64,000 bases of DNA from Psychrobacter fozii (GTDB taxonomy: Bacteria; Pseudomonadota; Gammaproteobacteria; Pseudomonadales; Moraxellaceae), in contig NZ_QJSU01000003.1 of NCBI RefSeq assembly GCF_003217155.1, positions 310,001 through 374,000 of the forward strand. The letters are read 5' to 3'. The notes beneath the pieces are model-generated. The model did not search any database and was not told the DNA's origin. It saw only the letters and a list, made by a program, of their open reading frames with translations. How positions within the stretch are numbered: position 1 is the stretch's first letter; each line of letters opens with the position of its first letter. This document shows, piece by piece, positions 1 through 8,296 of this stretch. The translations under genes were made by a program, and so were the position numbers.

Positions 1-6
1 TCTGTA

Positions 7-555
7 CTATTTATAGACGTTTATATAAGCGGGTGGCACTGCTAAAGTAAGCCAAACATTATTTTCTGCTTGATAAAACTTGCACCCATCTTCTTGCATT
101 TTTTGACTATCAATATTTAATACAACAGGTCTACCATAACGCATGCCAGTTTTTACGGCTGTCTCATAATCTGCTGTCAAATGAACATATTGTCTGTCTT
201 TTGATATAAGCCCTTCAGCGTTAATACTCTCAATGAACCGCTGAGCCGTACCATGAAACAAGCTTGCAGGAGGCGTTGTTTCTTCTAACTTCAAATCTAC
301 TGATTGCAATGAGTGACCTTGCACGGCTCTAATATACTGACCATCGCTAGCAACTGAAAAACGTCCCTTCTTATCGTTCTCTACAATAGAATGTATTTGC
401 TCTAAAGTAATATTATTGCCTGATGTATTGGCCAGTTGAATTAGGTCATTGATATCAGCCCATCCTTCGCTATCAAGTGTTAAACCTATAGACTCAGGCT
501 CATGTCTTAGAATGTAGCTTAGAAACTTACTGGTTTCGATGTTAGTTTTTTTCAT
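7..555 (-). CDS. kptA: RNA 2'-phosphotransferase (Tpt1/KptA family)
   Basis: Predicted cytosolic enzyme that moves an internal RNA 2'-phosphate to NAD+, giving ADP-ribose 1'',2''-cyclic phosphate. It has 182 residues, the usual size for bacterial KptA. The family signature is visible: LSYILRH near residues 12-18 with the Arg-His pair, GRFSV near 64-68, an RAVQGHS segment near 76-82, and FHGT near 100-103 followed by HLT and GRP. The ATG at 555 has a weak purine-rich stretch upstream (GGAAAAA). No RNA ligase or other RNA-repair gene is next to it, so its RNA substrate here is unknown, as for most bacterial KptA proteins. The identity is firm from family motifs; the biological role is not. Confidence 0.93.
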   Translation of the reverse strand: MKKTNIETSKFLSYILRHEPESIGLTLDSEGWADINDLIQLANTSGNNITLEQIHSIVENDKKGRFSVASDGQYIRAVQGHSLQSVDLKLEETTPPASLFHGTAQRFIESINAEGLISKDRQYVHLTADYETAVKTGMRYGRPVVLNIDSQKMQEDGCKFYQAENNVWLTLAVPPAYINVYK

Positions 556-1163
556 GAGATTTTTCCAATAGGAATAATGGTTTCTATATTAACACTTATT
601 CATTAGCATGCTGATTTGACATGGCTCTGTCAGCCTTATGACAGGTATCTATAGTAATGAAAATTTTTTAATTAAAACCACAGCACATAAACTTGAACAT
701 GTAAGGGAGGGGGAAACTAGCAACTGTCTTTTTACATAGTGATTTTGATAAATAATCTAAATAGGGAGTAACTTCAATGAATAAGCATAACCTTAATGCT
801 GATTGCTAAAATTGCATCAAACTAGGCGCAAGCCGACGATAATGTCGAGACCTTAGCTAGATTTGCAACAACGTTTGGGGTGATTTTAGCATCAGCCTTT
901 CAGGGCAGTACTCTTTTTTGCCAATACATGGCAAAATTGTTTCACCTAGAATGACTAGGCATCAAAAATTTCACTGCCTATTGTCTAAAAAATAGTGACT
1001 GCCAGCACTACATTTGAATGTTCAACAGACTCTATAATAAGCTAGGTATTGTTTAGCTCGCTGAGATGTAATACATATTCAAACTATGCAGGATTCATCA
1101 TTTCCATCAACTGAATTTACTTCTTATACTTCAATTTATATGGCATACAAGAATAAATAAACT
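556..1163. other. intergenic, mostly decayed sequence
   Basis: About 600 bases with no intact gene. On the + strand around 845-960 a short open stretch reads like a membrane-protein fragment (for example LARFATTFG then VILASAFQGS), but it has stops at both ends and no start. A small inverted repeat, TTTTGCCA with TGGCAAAA, lies at about 913-935. The last 125 bases (about 1022-1146) are a decayed copy of the 3' end of the Crp/Fnr gene found at 15227, listed separately. Confidence 0.5.
1084..1146 (-). pseudogene. remnant of a Crp/Fnr gene 3' end
   Basis: Read on the minus strand, these 21 codons match the last codons of the Crp/Fnr regulator at 15227-15916. Both end with QLM, then AMMNPA there and EMMNPA here, then a stop. 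This copy has an in-frame stop in the middle, so it is dead. The similarity continues past the stop codon: both loci carry ATAATAAGCTA, GTATTG, ATATTC and GCAGGATTCATCATT in the same order and similar spacing (about 1022-1146 against 15163-15289). The length is too small to say whether the lost gene was a duplicate or a paralogue. Confidence 0.6.
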
Positions 1164-2072
1164 ATGAAAACTGAAATCAAAACCCCACTAGCTTTTAGGA
1201 AGTATCCTTCAACGACTGCTTTACAGTGTTTTGAGACGGCAGCTCGACATTTAAGTTTCACTAATGCTGCGCAAGAAATGCATATGACTCAAAGTGCCGT
1301 TAGCAAGCAAGTTTCTCAGCTAGAAGAGATGTTAAACCTTTCTCTCTTTTACCGTACACATCAACGAATATCTTTAACACCTGCTGGAAAAGCTTATTAC
1401 ATCGAAGTTTTAGGTATTCTTAAGCATATTGAATTAGCGACTACGAACTTGATGTCACATAGTAGTAATACAGAAATACTCAAAATAGTAGCACATCCAA
1501 CTTTTTGCTCACGTTGGTTGATCCCTGCATTGAAGGGATTTAGCAAAGAATACCCGTTAATTACATTAGATATTAAGGAAGAGGTTTGTCCATTTTTTCC
1601 TGAAGACCAAAATGTTGATATCGCTTTTCTATATGGCGATGGTGTTTGGGGAGGCATGGAAACTATCAAATTGTTTGATGAATATTGTGTTGCAGTTTGT
1701 CAGCCCGAATACCTACAGGATAAGTCCTTGTGTCTCGATAATTTAGATGCATTTACATTATTGCAATTAAGCTCTCGCCCTAGTGCATGGTATGAGTATT
1801 TTAAACAGCAAAATATCAGCGTTGATGGAACATTTAGAGGTCCAAGGTTTGATACTTTTCATGCCTGTATTGCTTCCGCTTTACTTGGATATGGTATTGC
1901 CCTCGTACCGTTACGTTTGGTAGAACCGGAGCTGAAACTAGGAACATTAGTAACGGTGTGGAATTATGAATCAAAGGGTAGAGGAGCGTATTATATGTCT
2001 TATCCTTTATCATTAGGTAATTCACATAAAGTGAAGGCTATTTCAGAATGGATTACAGAGTCTATGGCTTGA
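1164..2072 (+). CDS. LysR-family transcriptional regulator (GcvA-like)
   Basis: A 302-residue DNA-binding regulator of standard LTTR length. The winged helix-turn-helix is at about residues 18-75 (ALQCFETAARHLSFTNAA, then MTQSAVSKQVSQLEE), with a LysR substrate-binding domain after it. The LQCFETAARHLSFTNAA style is that of the GcvA/TrpI subgroup. It sits just upstream of the lysine/pipecolate cluster, in the same direction and separated from it by a strong terminator, so it is the natural candidate to control that cluster. This is inferred from position only. No clear LTTR box was identified before the cluster. Confidence 0.9.
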   Translation: MKTEIKTPLAFRKYPSTTALQCFETAARHLSFTNAAQEMHMTQSAVSKQVSQLEEMLNLSLFYRTHQRISLTPAGKAYYIEVLGILKHIELATTNLMSHSSNTEILKIVAHPTFCSRWLIPALKGFSKEYPLITLDIKEEVCPFFPEDQNVDIAFLYGDGVWGGMETIKLFDEYCVAVCQPEYLQDKSLCLDNLDAFTLLQLSSRPSAWYEYFKQQNISVDGTFRGPRFDTFHACIASALLGYGIALVPLRLVEPELKLGTLVTVWNYESKGRGAYYMSYPLSLGNSHKVKAISEWITESMA

Positions 2073-2137
2073 TATTCTCATATGATTCAATAAAGGCTAG
2101 CTTTTTCAGTTAAATAAATGCTGCTTAATTTTCACAC

Positions 2138-2169
2138 AAAAAAATCTAGGTTTATGCCTAGATTTTTTT
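2138..2169. terminator. bidirectional rho-independent terminator
   Basis: AAAAAAATCTAGG, loop TTTATG, CCTAGATTTTTT. A-run and T-run flank the stem, so it can work on both strands. It separates the LysR gene from the lysine cluster. Confidence 0.8.
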
Positions 2170-2286
2170 ATTTAAACAACAGTCGTACTGACAAAAAGGA
2201 ATGAAAGCACAACTATTATTCGTTTGCTGAGCGCATCAGGTTTTGCTGAAATGAGGGTCACACTTAAGGAAGATAAGAGACTCTTA

Positions 2287-3564
2287 ATGGACAAGTTATA
2301 CAACGTCACTGATGCTTTTACCATGGTACATCCTATCACTCTAATTAAAGGTAAAAATGCAAAAGTATGGGACGATAATGATCAATGCTACATCGATTTT
2401 GTGGGTGGCATTGGTGTCTTGAACTTTGGACATTGCCACCCTCACATCGTGACAGCCATTATCAATCAAACCCAATCGCTCATTCATTATGCTTACAATG
2501 CAGCTGCTCACACTCCCTATCAAACCTTCATGCCGCGATTGTGCGAGCTCATTCCTATCAGTGGGGAGCTATCGGGCATGCTCACCAATTCTGGTGCAGA
2601 AGCCACTGAAAACGCTATAAAGATTGCCCGTCTCAAAACTCAGCGCGTTGGTGTCATAGCGTTTGATGGTGGGTTCCATGGACGTACACTCGCTGCTGTC
2701 AACTTGAATGGCAAAGTTGCTCCCTACAAGCGAGGATTAGGGCCTTTGGCCGGTAGCGTCTACCATATTCCTTTCCCCAGTCCAGACAATGAGGTGAGTG
2801 ACCAACAGGCAATCGATGCGCTAACTCGTTTGTTTGAAGTAGAAACTGACATCAATAATATTGGTGCGATTATCGCAGAGCCCATACAAGGGGAGGGTGG
2901 GTTTCAATTAATGTCGCCATCTTTCGCTCAGTATCTGCGCGCCTTTTGTGATGAGCACGGTATCTTACTGATTATGGATGAGATTCAATCAGGTTATGGA
3001 CGTACTGGCTCACCATTCGCCTTTTCATATTTAGGCATTGAGCCAGATATGATACTGCTTGGCAAAAGTATTGCAGGCGGCTTGCCCTTAGGTGCGGTTG
3101 TAGGCAAGGCCAGTGTGATAAATGGCTTGGCTAAAGGCAGTTTGGGCGGTACGTATTCTGGTAACCCAGTGGCGTGCGCAGCGGCAAATGCCACGATAGA
3201 CATCATGCAAGAGGATGATGTATGGGCATCTGCCAAGCACTATGCGCAAGTGATTGAAACAAGTATCGCGCAATGGCAGGCGGAAGGCGTTTCCCCTTGG
3301 CTGTATGGTCTCACAGGTATTGGGGCGATGCGCGGTATTGAGCTTCGTCATACGGAGTATGGATCTCATCCTAGTGTGATGACTCACGTACTAACCCAAG
3401 CGCGGAAACAAGGCCTACTGCTCATGCCAAGTGGCAAGCACCGTCATATCATTCGATTGTTACCACCACTGACCATCGAGCATGAAACACTAAAAGCTGG
3501 CCTTGATATTTTAAGAGACGTATTACGTACGATTCCTAATCAAAATCCAGTCGACTGGTCTTAA
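2287..3564 (+). CDS. class III aminotransferase, probable 2-aminoadipate aminotransferase
   Basis: PLP enzyme of 425 residues in the GabT/ArgD fold. Visible features are TNSGAEATENAIK, FHGRT, the acidic pyridine-nitrogen contact in MDEIQSGYGRTG (Asp about 231) and the Schiff-base Lys about 260 in LLGKSIAGG. Family members use 4-aminobutyrate, ornithine or 2-aminoadipate with 2-oxoglutarate. The next gene consumes 2-oxoadipate and AmaB makes 2-aminoadipate, so 2-aminoadipate is the likely substrate here, as for AmaC of Pseudomonas putida; this is inference from context. The open frame extends upstream to 2224, but conserved sequence begins after the ATG at 2287, which has a GGAAG stretch about 14 bases ahead. 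The ATG at 2251 is an alternative start. Confidence 0.85.
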   Translation: MDKLYNVTDAFTMVHPITLIKGKNAKVWDDNDQCYIDFVGGIGVLNFGHCHPHIVTAIINQTQSLIHYAYNAAAHTPYQTFMPRLCELIPISGELSGMLTNSGAEATENAIKIARLKTQRVGVIAFDGGFHGRTLAAVNLNGKVAPYKRGLGPLAGSVYHIPFPSPDNEVSDQQAIDALTRLFEVETDINNIGAIIAEPIQGEGGFQLMSPSFAQYLRAFCDEHGILLIMDEIQSGYGRTGSPFAFSYLGIEPDMILLGKSIAGGLPLGAVVGKASVINGLAKGSLGGTYSGNPVACAAANATIDIMQEDDVWASAKHYAQVIETSIAQWQAEGVSPWLYGLTGIGAMRGIELRHTEYGSHPSVMTHVLTQARKQGLLLMPSGKHRHIIRLLPPLTIEHETLKAGLDILRDVLRTIPNQNPVDWS

Positions 3565-3627
3565 ATATACAGATTAATTATTAATGGGATTCAAGCCCAC
3601 CGTAGATGTAAAAAAGGATAAATATCT

Positions 3628-5076
3628 ATGAGTAATCACAATTTTATGAACAGTGATGATATTCGACATGAGTTTTCTATAGCCATGTCAGTAATGTATC
3701 AAGCAGAAGTTCCGTTATATGGGGATCTGATTAATTTGGTCAGTAAAGTGAATGCTGAGGTCTTGGCCACGCAACCTGAGATCAAATCTCAATTATTACA
3801 TACTGGAGAAATTGAGCGATTGAATATGGAGCGGCACGGCGCGATTCGGTTGGGTACAGCATCAGAATTGAGTATGATGCGCCGTCTTTTTGCTGTTATG
3901 GGTATGTATCCTGTGGGCTACTATGACTTAGCTCCTGCTGGAGTGCCAGTGCATTCGACTGCGTTCCGGACTCTGGACTCTCATTCGTTGCACAAAAGCC
4001 CCTTTCGAGTATTTACCTCGTTATTACGTCTAGATCTCATTGGTGATGTGGCTCTTGAAAGAGAGGCTATTAAGACACTACAAAAGCGCCGTATTTTCAC
4101 TGATGATGTGATTGAACTTATTGAACGTTTTGAGGTGCAAGAGGGCTTAATCCCTGAGGATGCTCAACATTTTATAAAAGAAGCGTTAGAGACTTTTCGC
4201 TGGCATGACAAAACCCCTGTGACAAAAGAGCTATACCAGAAATTATTACACCAGCATCCGCTTATTGCTGATGTGGTGGGTTTTAAAGGCCCTCATATTA
4301 ATCATCTAACACCCAGAACACTGGATATTGATGTGGCTCAACAGAAAATGCAGACAGGAGGTATACCATCAAAAGCCATTATCGAAGGACCACCTCGAAG
4401 AGCGTGCCCAATCTTGCTAAGACAAACAAGTTTCAAAGCGTTAGAAGAGGCTGTGAGCTTTAGAACTGCCAATATAGGTGACTCAGATGAGTGCTGTGAT
4501 GGCTATGAGCAAGGGTCTCATACGGCACGCTTCGGTGAAATTGAGCAACGCGGAGTAGCGTTAACCCCAAAAGGTAGAGCGTTATATGACACGTTGCTTA
4601 ACGAAGCTCGTAACCGGTTGGGGGTGACACCTAATGAAGATAATGCATTACAGTACTATCAGATTCTAGATGAGACATTTAGCAAATTCCCTGACAACTA
4701 TCAAACCCTACATGATGCCGATCTAGCATACTTTTATTATCAGCTAACTGACAACACACATGATTCTGGTCAAGCACAAGCATTGCTATCAGCCACATTT
4801 CACAAAGTTGATTTGAGCACAATATCTCGTGCTGAGCTGAGCACGCTTATTGATGATGGTGTCATTCGTATTGAGCCAATTGTGTATGAAGATTTTTTGC
4901 CTGTGAGTGCAGCAGGAATTTTTCAATCTAACCTTAACCAGAGTAAAAACAATAGCTATGATCATTCTTCAAGTCAACAGGATTTTGAACAAGCATTAGG
5001 AACTACGGTCTATGACGAGCTTAAATTATATGAAGAAATACAGGCTCAAAGTCTGAAGCAATGTCTTGCTGTTTGA
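3628..5076 (+). CDS. hglS: 2-oxoadipate dioxygenase/decarboxylase (DUF1338, HglS/YdcJ)
   Basis: Non-haem iron enzyme that converts 2-oxoadipate and O2 to D-2-hydroxyglutarate and CO2, in the cytosol. It has 482 residues and aligns along its length with my recollection of E. coli YdcJ, for instance RHGAIRLGTASEL, MGMYPVGYYDL, GVPVHSTAFR, HINHLTPRTLDID and VSAAGIFQSNL. Expected metal and substrate residues are present: His70 and Arg74, His226 in INHLTPR, and a Glu in RFGEIEQRG near 304. Compared with YdcJ there is an insertion of about 12 residues just before that Glu segment, containing a Cys-Cys pair. The ATG follows AAAAAGGATA. It lies between the aminotransferase and AmaB, which fits its step in lysine breakdown. 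Confidence 0.93.
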   Translation: MSNHNFMNSDDIRHEFSIAMSVMYQAEVPLYGDLINLVSKVNAEVLATQPEIKSQLLHTGEIERLNMERHGAIRLGTASELSMMRRLFAVMGMYPVGYYDLAPAGVPVHSTAFRTLDSHSLHKSPFRVFTSLLRLDLIGDVALEREAIKTLQKRRIFTDDVIELIERFEVQEGLIPEDAQHFIKEALETFRWHDKTPVTKELYQKLLHQHPLIADVVGFKGPHINHLTPRTLDIDVAQQKMQTGGIPSKAIIEGPPRRACPILLRQTSFKALEEAVSFRTANIGDSDECCDGYEQGSHTARFGEIEQRGVALTPKGRALYDTLLNEARNRLGVTPNEDNALQYYQILDETFSKFPDNYQTLHDADLAYFYYQLTDNTHDSGQAQALLSATFHKVDLSTISRAELSTLIDDGVIRIEPIVYEDFLPVSAAGIFQSNLNQSKNNSYDHSSSQQDFEQALGTTVYDELKLYEEIQAQSLKQCLAV

Positions 5077-5224
5077 AGTTGACAGTAATATTAACGTGTA
5101 CATTTAAGGGCCATTCCTAAATGGAATGACTGCAAGAATTTTATTATTTTGCAAGTTATTAGGTTGCAAGGTAATTTAATAAGTGTGTTGAGAAACTAAT
5201 AAACCATTATACAAAGGATTGATT

Positions 5225-6715
5225 ATGATTAAGCAATATATGTCTGCAATGGGCGTACAAGAAGAACACTATCAAAATGGTGACTTTGAAATAAATACTC
5301 CGATTGATGGCACTGTTATTGGCAAGGTTACTTTAGACAGTGTTGCTGAGGTTAATACCAAAATTCAAAATGCCAAAACTGCTTTTCAAGCATGGCGCAC
5401 AGTTCCTGCACCAAAGCGTGGTGAGTTGATTCGTTTGTTAGGTGAAGTGCTGCGCGAGCATAAAGAAGATTTGGGTTTCTTAGTATCGCTAGAAGCTGGC
5501 AAGATTAAAGAAGAAGGCCTTGGTGAAGTGCAAGAGATGATAGATATCTGTGACTTTGCAGTAGGTGTGTCACGTCAGCTATATGGTTTGACTATCGCAT
5601 CAGAGCGTCCAGGTCACCATATGCGTGAAACTTGGCACCCACTTGGCGTTATTGGTGTTATTTCTGCCTTTAACTTTCCAGTGGCAGTTTGGGCTTGGAA
5701 TACAGCACTTGCTATTGTCTGTGGTAACCCAGTTATTTGGAAGCCATCAGAAAAAGCACCGCTTGTCGCATTGGCTTGTCAGGCGATGTTTGAAAAAGCA
5801 TTAGCGAAGTTTGGTGATGCGCCATCTCATTTGTCGCAAGTCCTGTTAGGTAAGACAGATGTTGGTAATGCTTTAGTCGAAAGTAAAGACATTGCATTGG
5901 TCAGCGCGACAGGCAGTACGCGCATGGGTAAAACGGTTGGACCTAAAGTTGCTGAGCGATTTGGTAAATGCTTGCTAGAGCTTGGTGGCAATAATGCGAT
6001 GATCTTGGCCCCAACTGCTGATTTGGATTTAGCACTCCGCGGCATTCTATTTTCGGCAGTGGGTACAGCTGGTCAGCGCTGTACTACATTGCGCCGTTTG
6101 TTTGTTCATGAATCAGTCAAAGATGATATTTTGCCAAGGGTTAAGGCCGCATACTCGACAGTCAGTATCGGGCACCCATTAGAAGGAAATCTAGTAGGCC
6201 CATTGATTGACCAAGACAGTTTTGAAAACATGCAAGAAGCATTGGAAAAAGCAAGAAATGCTGGTGGTAAAGTTACAGGCGGCGAGCGTGTATTGTCAGA
6301 TAAATACCCCAATGCTTACTATGTAACGCCTGCTATTGTCGAATTTGATGAACAAAACGATGTCGTACGAACTGAAACCTTTGCACCTATCCTATATGTC
6401 ATGACTTACAAAAAATTTGATGATGCACTAGAGATGCAAAACGATGTTCCACAAGGATTATCGTCATGTGTTTTCACCAACGATTTACGTGAAGCTGAAA
6501 TATTTTTGAGTGATCGTGGCAGTGATTGTGGTATTGCCAACGTCAATATTGGTACTAGTGGTGCTGAAATTGGTGGAGCATTCGGTGGTGAAAAGGAAAC
6601 AGGTGGTGGTCGCGAGTCAGGCTCAGATGCTTGGAAGAACTATATGCGTCGTCAGACCAATACCGTTAATTATTCAACAGAGTTGCCACTTGCTCAAGGT
6701 ATTAATTTTGGCTAA
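5225..6715 (+). CDS. amaB: piperideine-6-carboxylate / 2-aminoadipate semialdehyde dehydrogenase (ALDH7 type)
   Basis: NAD-dependent aldehyde dehydrogenase of 496 residues, ALDH7 (antiquitin) group. It would oxidise the open form of piperideine-6-carboxylate to L-2-aminoadipate. Group features are FNFPVAVWAWN, GNPVIWKPSEK, the NAD-binding GSTRMG, the catalytic Glu near 252 in LELGGNNA and the catalytic Cys near 286 in GTAGQRCTT. Ahead of the start, AAAGGA is 6 bases before the ATG at 5225; a TTG two codons earlier is less likely. Neighbours are hglS upstream and the antiporter and pipecolate oxidase downstream. The product of AmaA is the substrate of this enzyme. Confidence 0.9.
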   Translation: MIKQYMSAMGVQEEHYQNGDFEINTPIDGTVIGKVTLDSVAEVNTKIQNAKTAFQAWRTVPAPKRGELIRLLGEVLREHKEDLGFLVSLEAGKIKEEGLGEVQEMIDICDFAVGVSRQLYGLTIASERPGHHMRETWHPLGVIGVISAFNFPVAVWAWNTALAIVCGNPVIWKPSEKAPLVALACQAMFEKALAKFGDAPSHLSQVLLGKTDVGNALVESKDIALVSATGSTRMGKTVGPKVAERFGKCLLELGGNNAMILAPTADLDLALRGILFSAVGTAGQRCTTLRRLFVHESVKDDILPRVKAAYSTVSIGHPLEGNLVGPLIDQDSFENMQEALEKARNAGGKVTGGERVLSDKYPNAYYVTPAIVEFDEQNDVVRTETFAPILYVMTYKKFDDALEMQNDVPQGLSSCVFTNDLREAEIFLSDRGSDCGIANVNIGTSGAEIGGAFGGEKETGGGRESGSDAWKNYMRRQTNTVNYSTELPLAQGINFG

Positions 6716-6821
6716 GCGATATAGAAGCTAAGCATTGATGATGCTGACTATTGATAGCAGTACTTATAGCTATCAATAGTCAGTACTAATAGTAGTTATT
6801 ACTAAGGAAGGTAGAACTATC

Positions 6822-8279
6822 ATGATTGATGACACACAGAACGATCCTGCTAAAGATGGCTATGGTGCCTCTTCTAGCTTCTTACTCGATATCGCCCCAC
6901 TTGTCTTGACCGCCATGATTTTAATGGTACAGTTTTTTGTGTTTAAAGACTTTACCCCCCACATTCCATTGGCTTGCGGTATTCTAATCACGGGCTTGTT
7001 TATGAAGCTGCGTGGCCGAGACTGGGCTGGCATGGAAGAGCGATTTTTAAAAGTGGTAAAAATAGGCTTACCCGCAATGATTATTCTAATGGGCGTGGGC
7101 ATGCTGATTGGGTCTTGGATTATAGCAGGGACAGTGCCGACCATTCTTTATTATGGATTTAGCATTTTTTCGCCGTCTTCATTTTTGGTCTCTGTCTGTC
7201 TTATTTGTGCCATTATCTCGGTTGCTACCGGTACATCTTGGGGTACTGTGGGCACAGTAGGGCTTGCCATGATGGGTATTGGTATGGGCCTTGGTATTCC
7301 GGCACATTTTACAGGCGGAGCTATTGTCTCTGGTGCTTTCTTTGGTGACAAAATGTCGCCATTGTCTGATACAACCAATTTAACCCCTGCCGCCGCTGGT
7401 GTGGATCTTTGGGACCATATCAAAGGTATGTTACCGACGACAATTCCTGCGATGCTCACAGCTTTAGCGCTGTATGCTTGGATTGGCATTAGTTACGGTG
7501 ATGATAGTGTCGATCTATCTTCTATTCAAGCATTGCAAAGCACACTAGCGGATAATTATAGCTTAAGTATTATTACTCTATTACCTGCTGTAGTAGTAGT
7601 TGGTGCTGCCATTATGAAAATACCCGCTATACCTACGGTGTTAAGTGGTGTAGTGGTCGCCTCATTAGTAGCTTTTTTCATGCAAGGTATTGGTGTTAGC
7701 GAAATTTTCAATGTTTTGCAAAACGGCTTTAAGAGTGAGACGGGTTTTGAGGTTGTTGATAAATTATTATCAAAAGGTGGCCTAATGTCGATGACATGGG
7801 TTGTCACTCTAACTATTTTTGCACTAGCGTTTGTGGGTTCGCTTGAGCATTACGGTACGCTCAAAGCCATTATGGTAAAAGTAGATAAAATAGTGAAATC
7901 GCGTTTAGGCTTGATTCTCACAACCTATGCCAGTGTTCTTGGAGTAGGAACGATTATTGGTGATGTCTATACCACGTTGGTACTCCCAGGACGTCTGCTC
8001 AAAGATAAGTATAAGGAAATGGGTTATAAACGAACCACACTGACACGATCTATTGAAGATGCGGGTACGCTATTATCACCGCTAATTCCTTGGAACATGG
8101 GTGGTAGTTTTGTCGCCGCCACGCTAGGTATAGCAACATTAACCTATGCACCTTTTGCCTTTGCCTGTTGGTTGTCTCCTTTATTTGGTTTGCTATGGGC
8201 TGTGTTGGATAAATTCATACCGCGTGACGAACCTGTTGCGGCTACAGATACCACAGTACCTTCTCTCAATAAATTATAA
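6822..8279 (+). CDS. NhaC-family Na+/H+ antiporter-like membrane transporter
   Basis: Integral membrane protein of 485 residues with about 11-12 hydrophobic segments and the NhaC family signatures GTSWGTVGTVG, GAFFGDKMSPLSDTTNL and a C-terminal SPLIPWNMGG. NhaC relatives include Na+/H+ antiporters and organic-acid or amino-acid antiporters such as MleN. Placed between amaB and amaA with only 17 bases to amaA, it may carry pipecolate, lysine or an acidic product in exchange for Na+ or H+. That substrate is a guess from context. AAGGAAGG precedes the ATG. Confidence 0.85.
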   Translation: MIDDTQNDPAKDGYGASSSFLLDIAPLVLTAMILMVQFFVFKDFTPHIPLACGILITGLFMKLRGRDWAGMEERFLKVVKIGLPAMIILMGVGMLIGSWIIAGTVPTILYYGFSIFSPSSFLVSVCLICAIISVATGTSWGTVGTVGLAMMGIGMGLGIPAHFTGGAIVSGAFFGDKMSPLSDTTNLTPAAAGVDLWDHIKGMLPTTIPAMLTALALYAWIGISYGDDSVDLSSIQALQSTLADNYSLSIITLLPAVVVVGAAIMKIPAIPTVLSGVVVASLVAFFMQGIGVSEIFNVLQNGFKSETGFEVVDKLLSKGGLMSMTWVVTLTIFALAFVGSLEHYGTLKAIMVKVDKIVKSRLGLILTTYASVLGVGTIIGDVYTTLVLPGRLLKDKYKEMGYKRTTLTRSIEDAGTLLSPLIPWNMGGSFVAATLGIATLTYAPFAFACWLSPLFGLLWAVLDKFIPRDEPVAATDTTVPSLNKL

Positions 8280-8296
8280 CTTCACCGGAGTACGAA

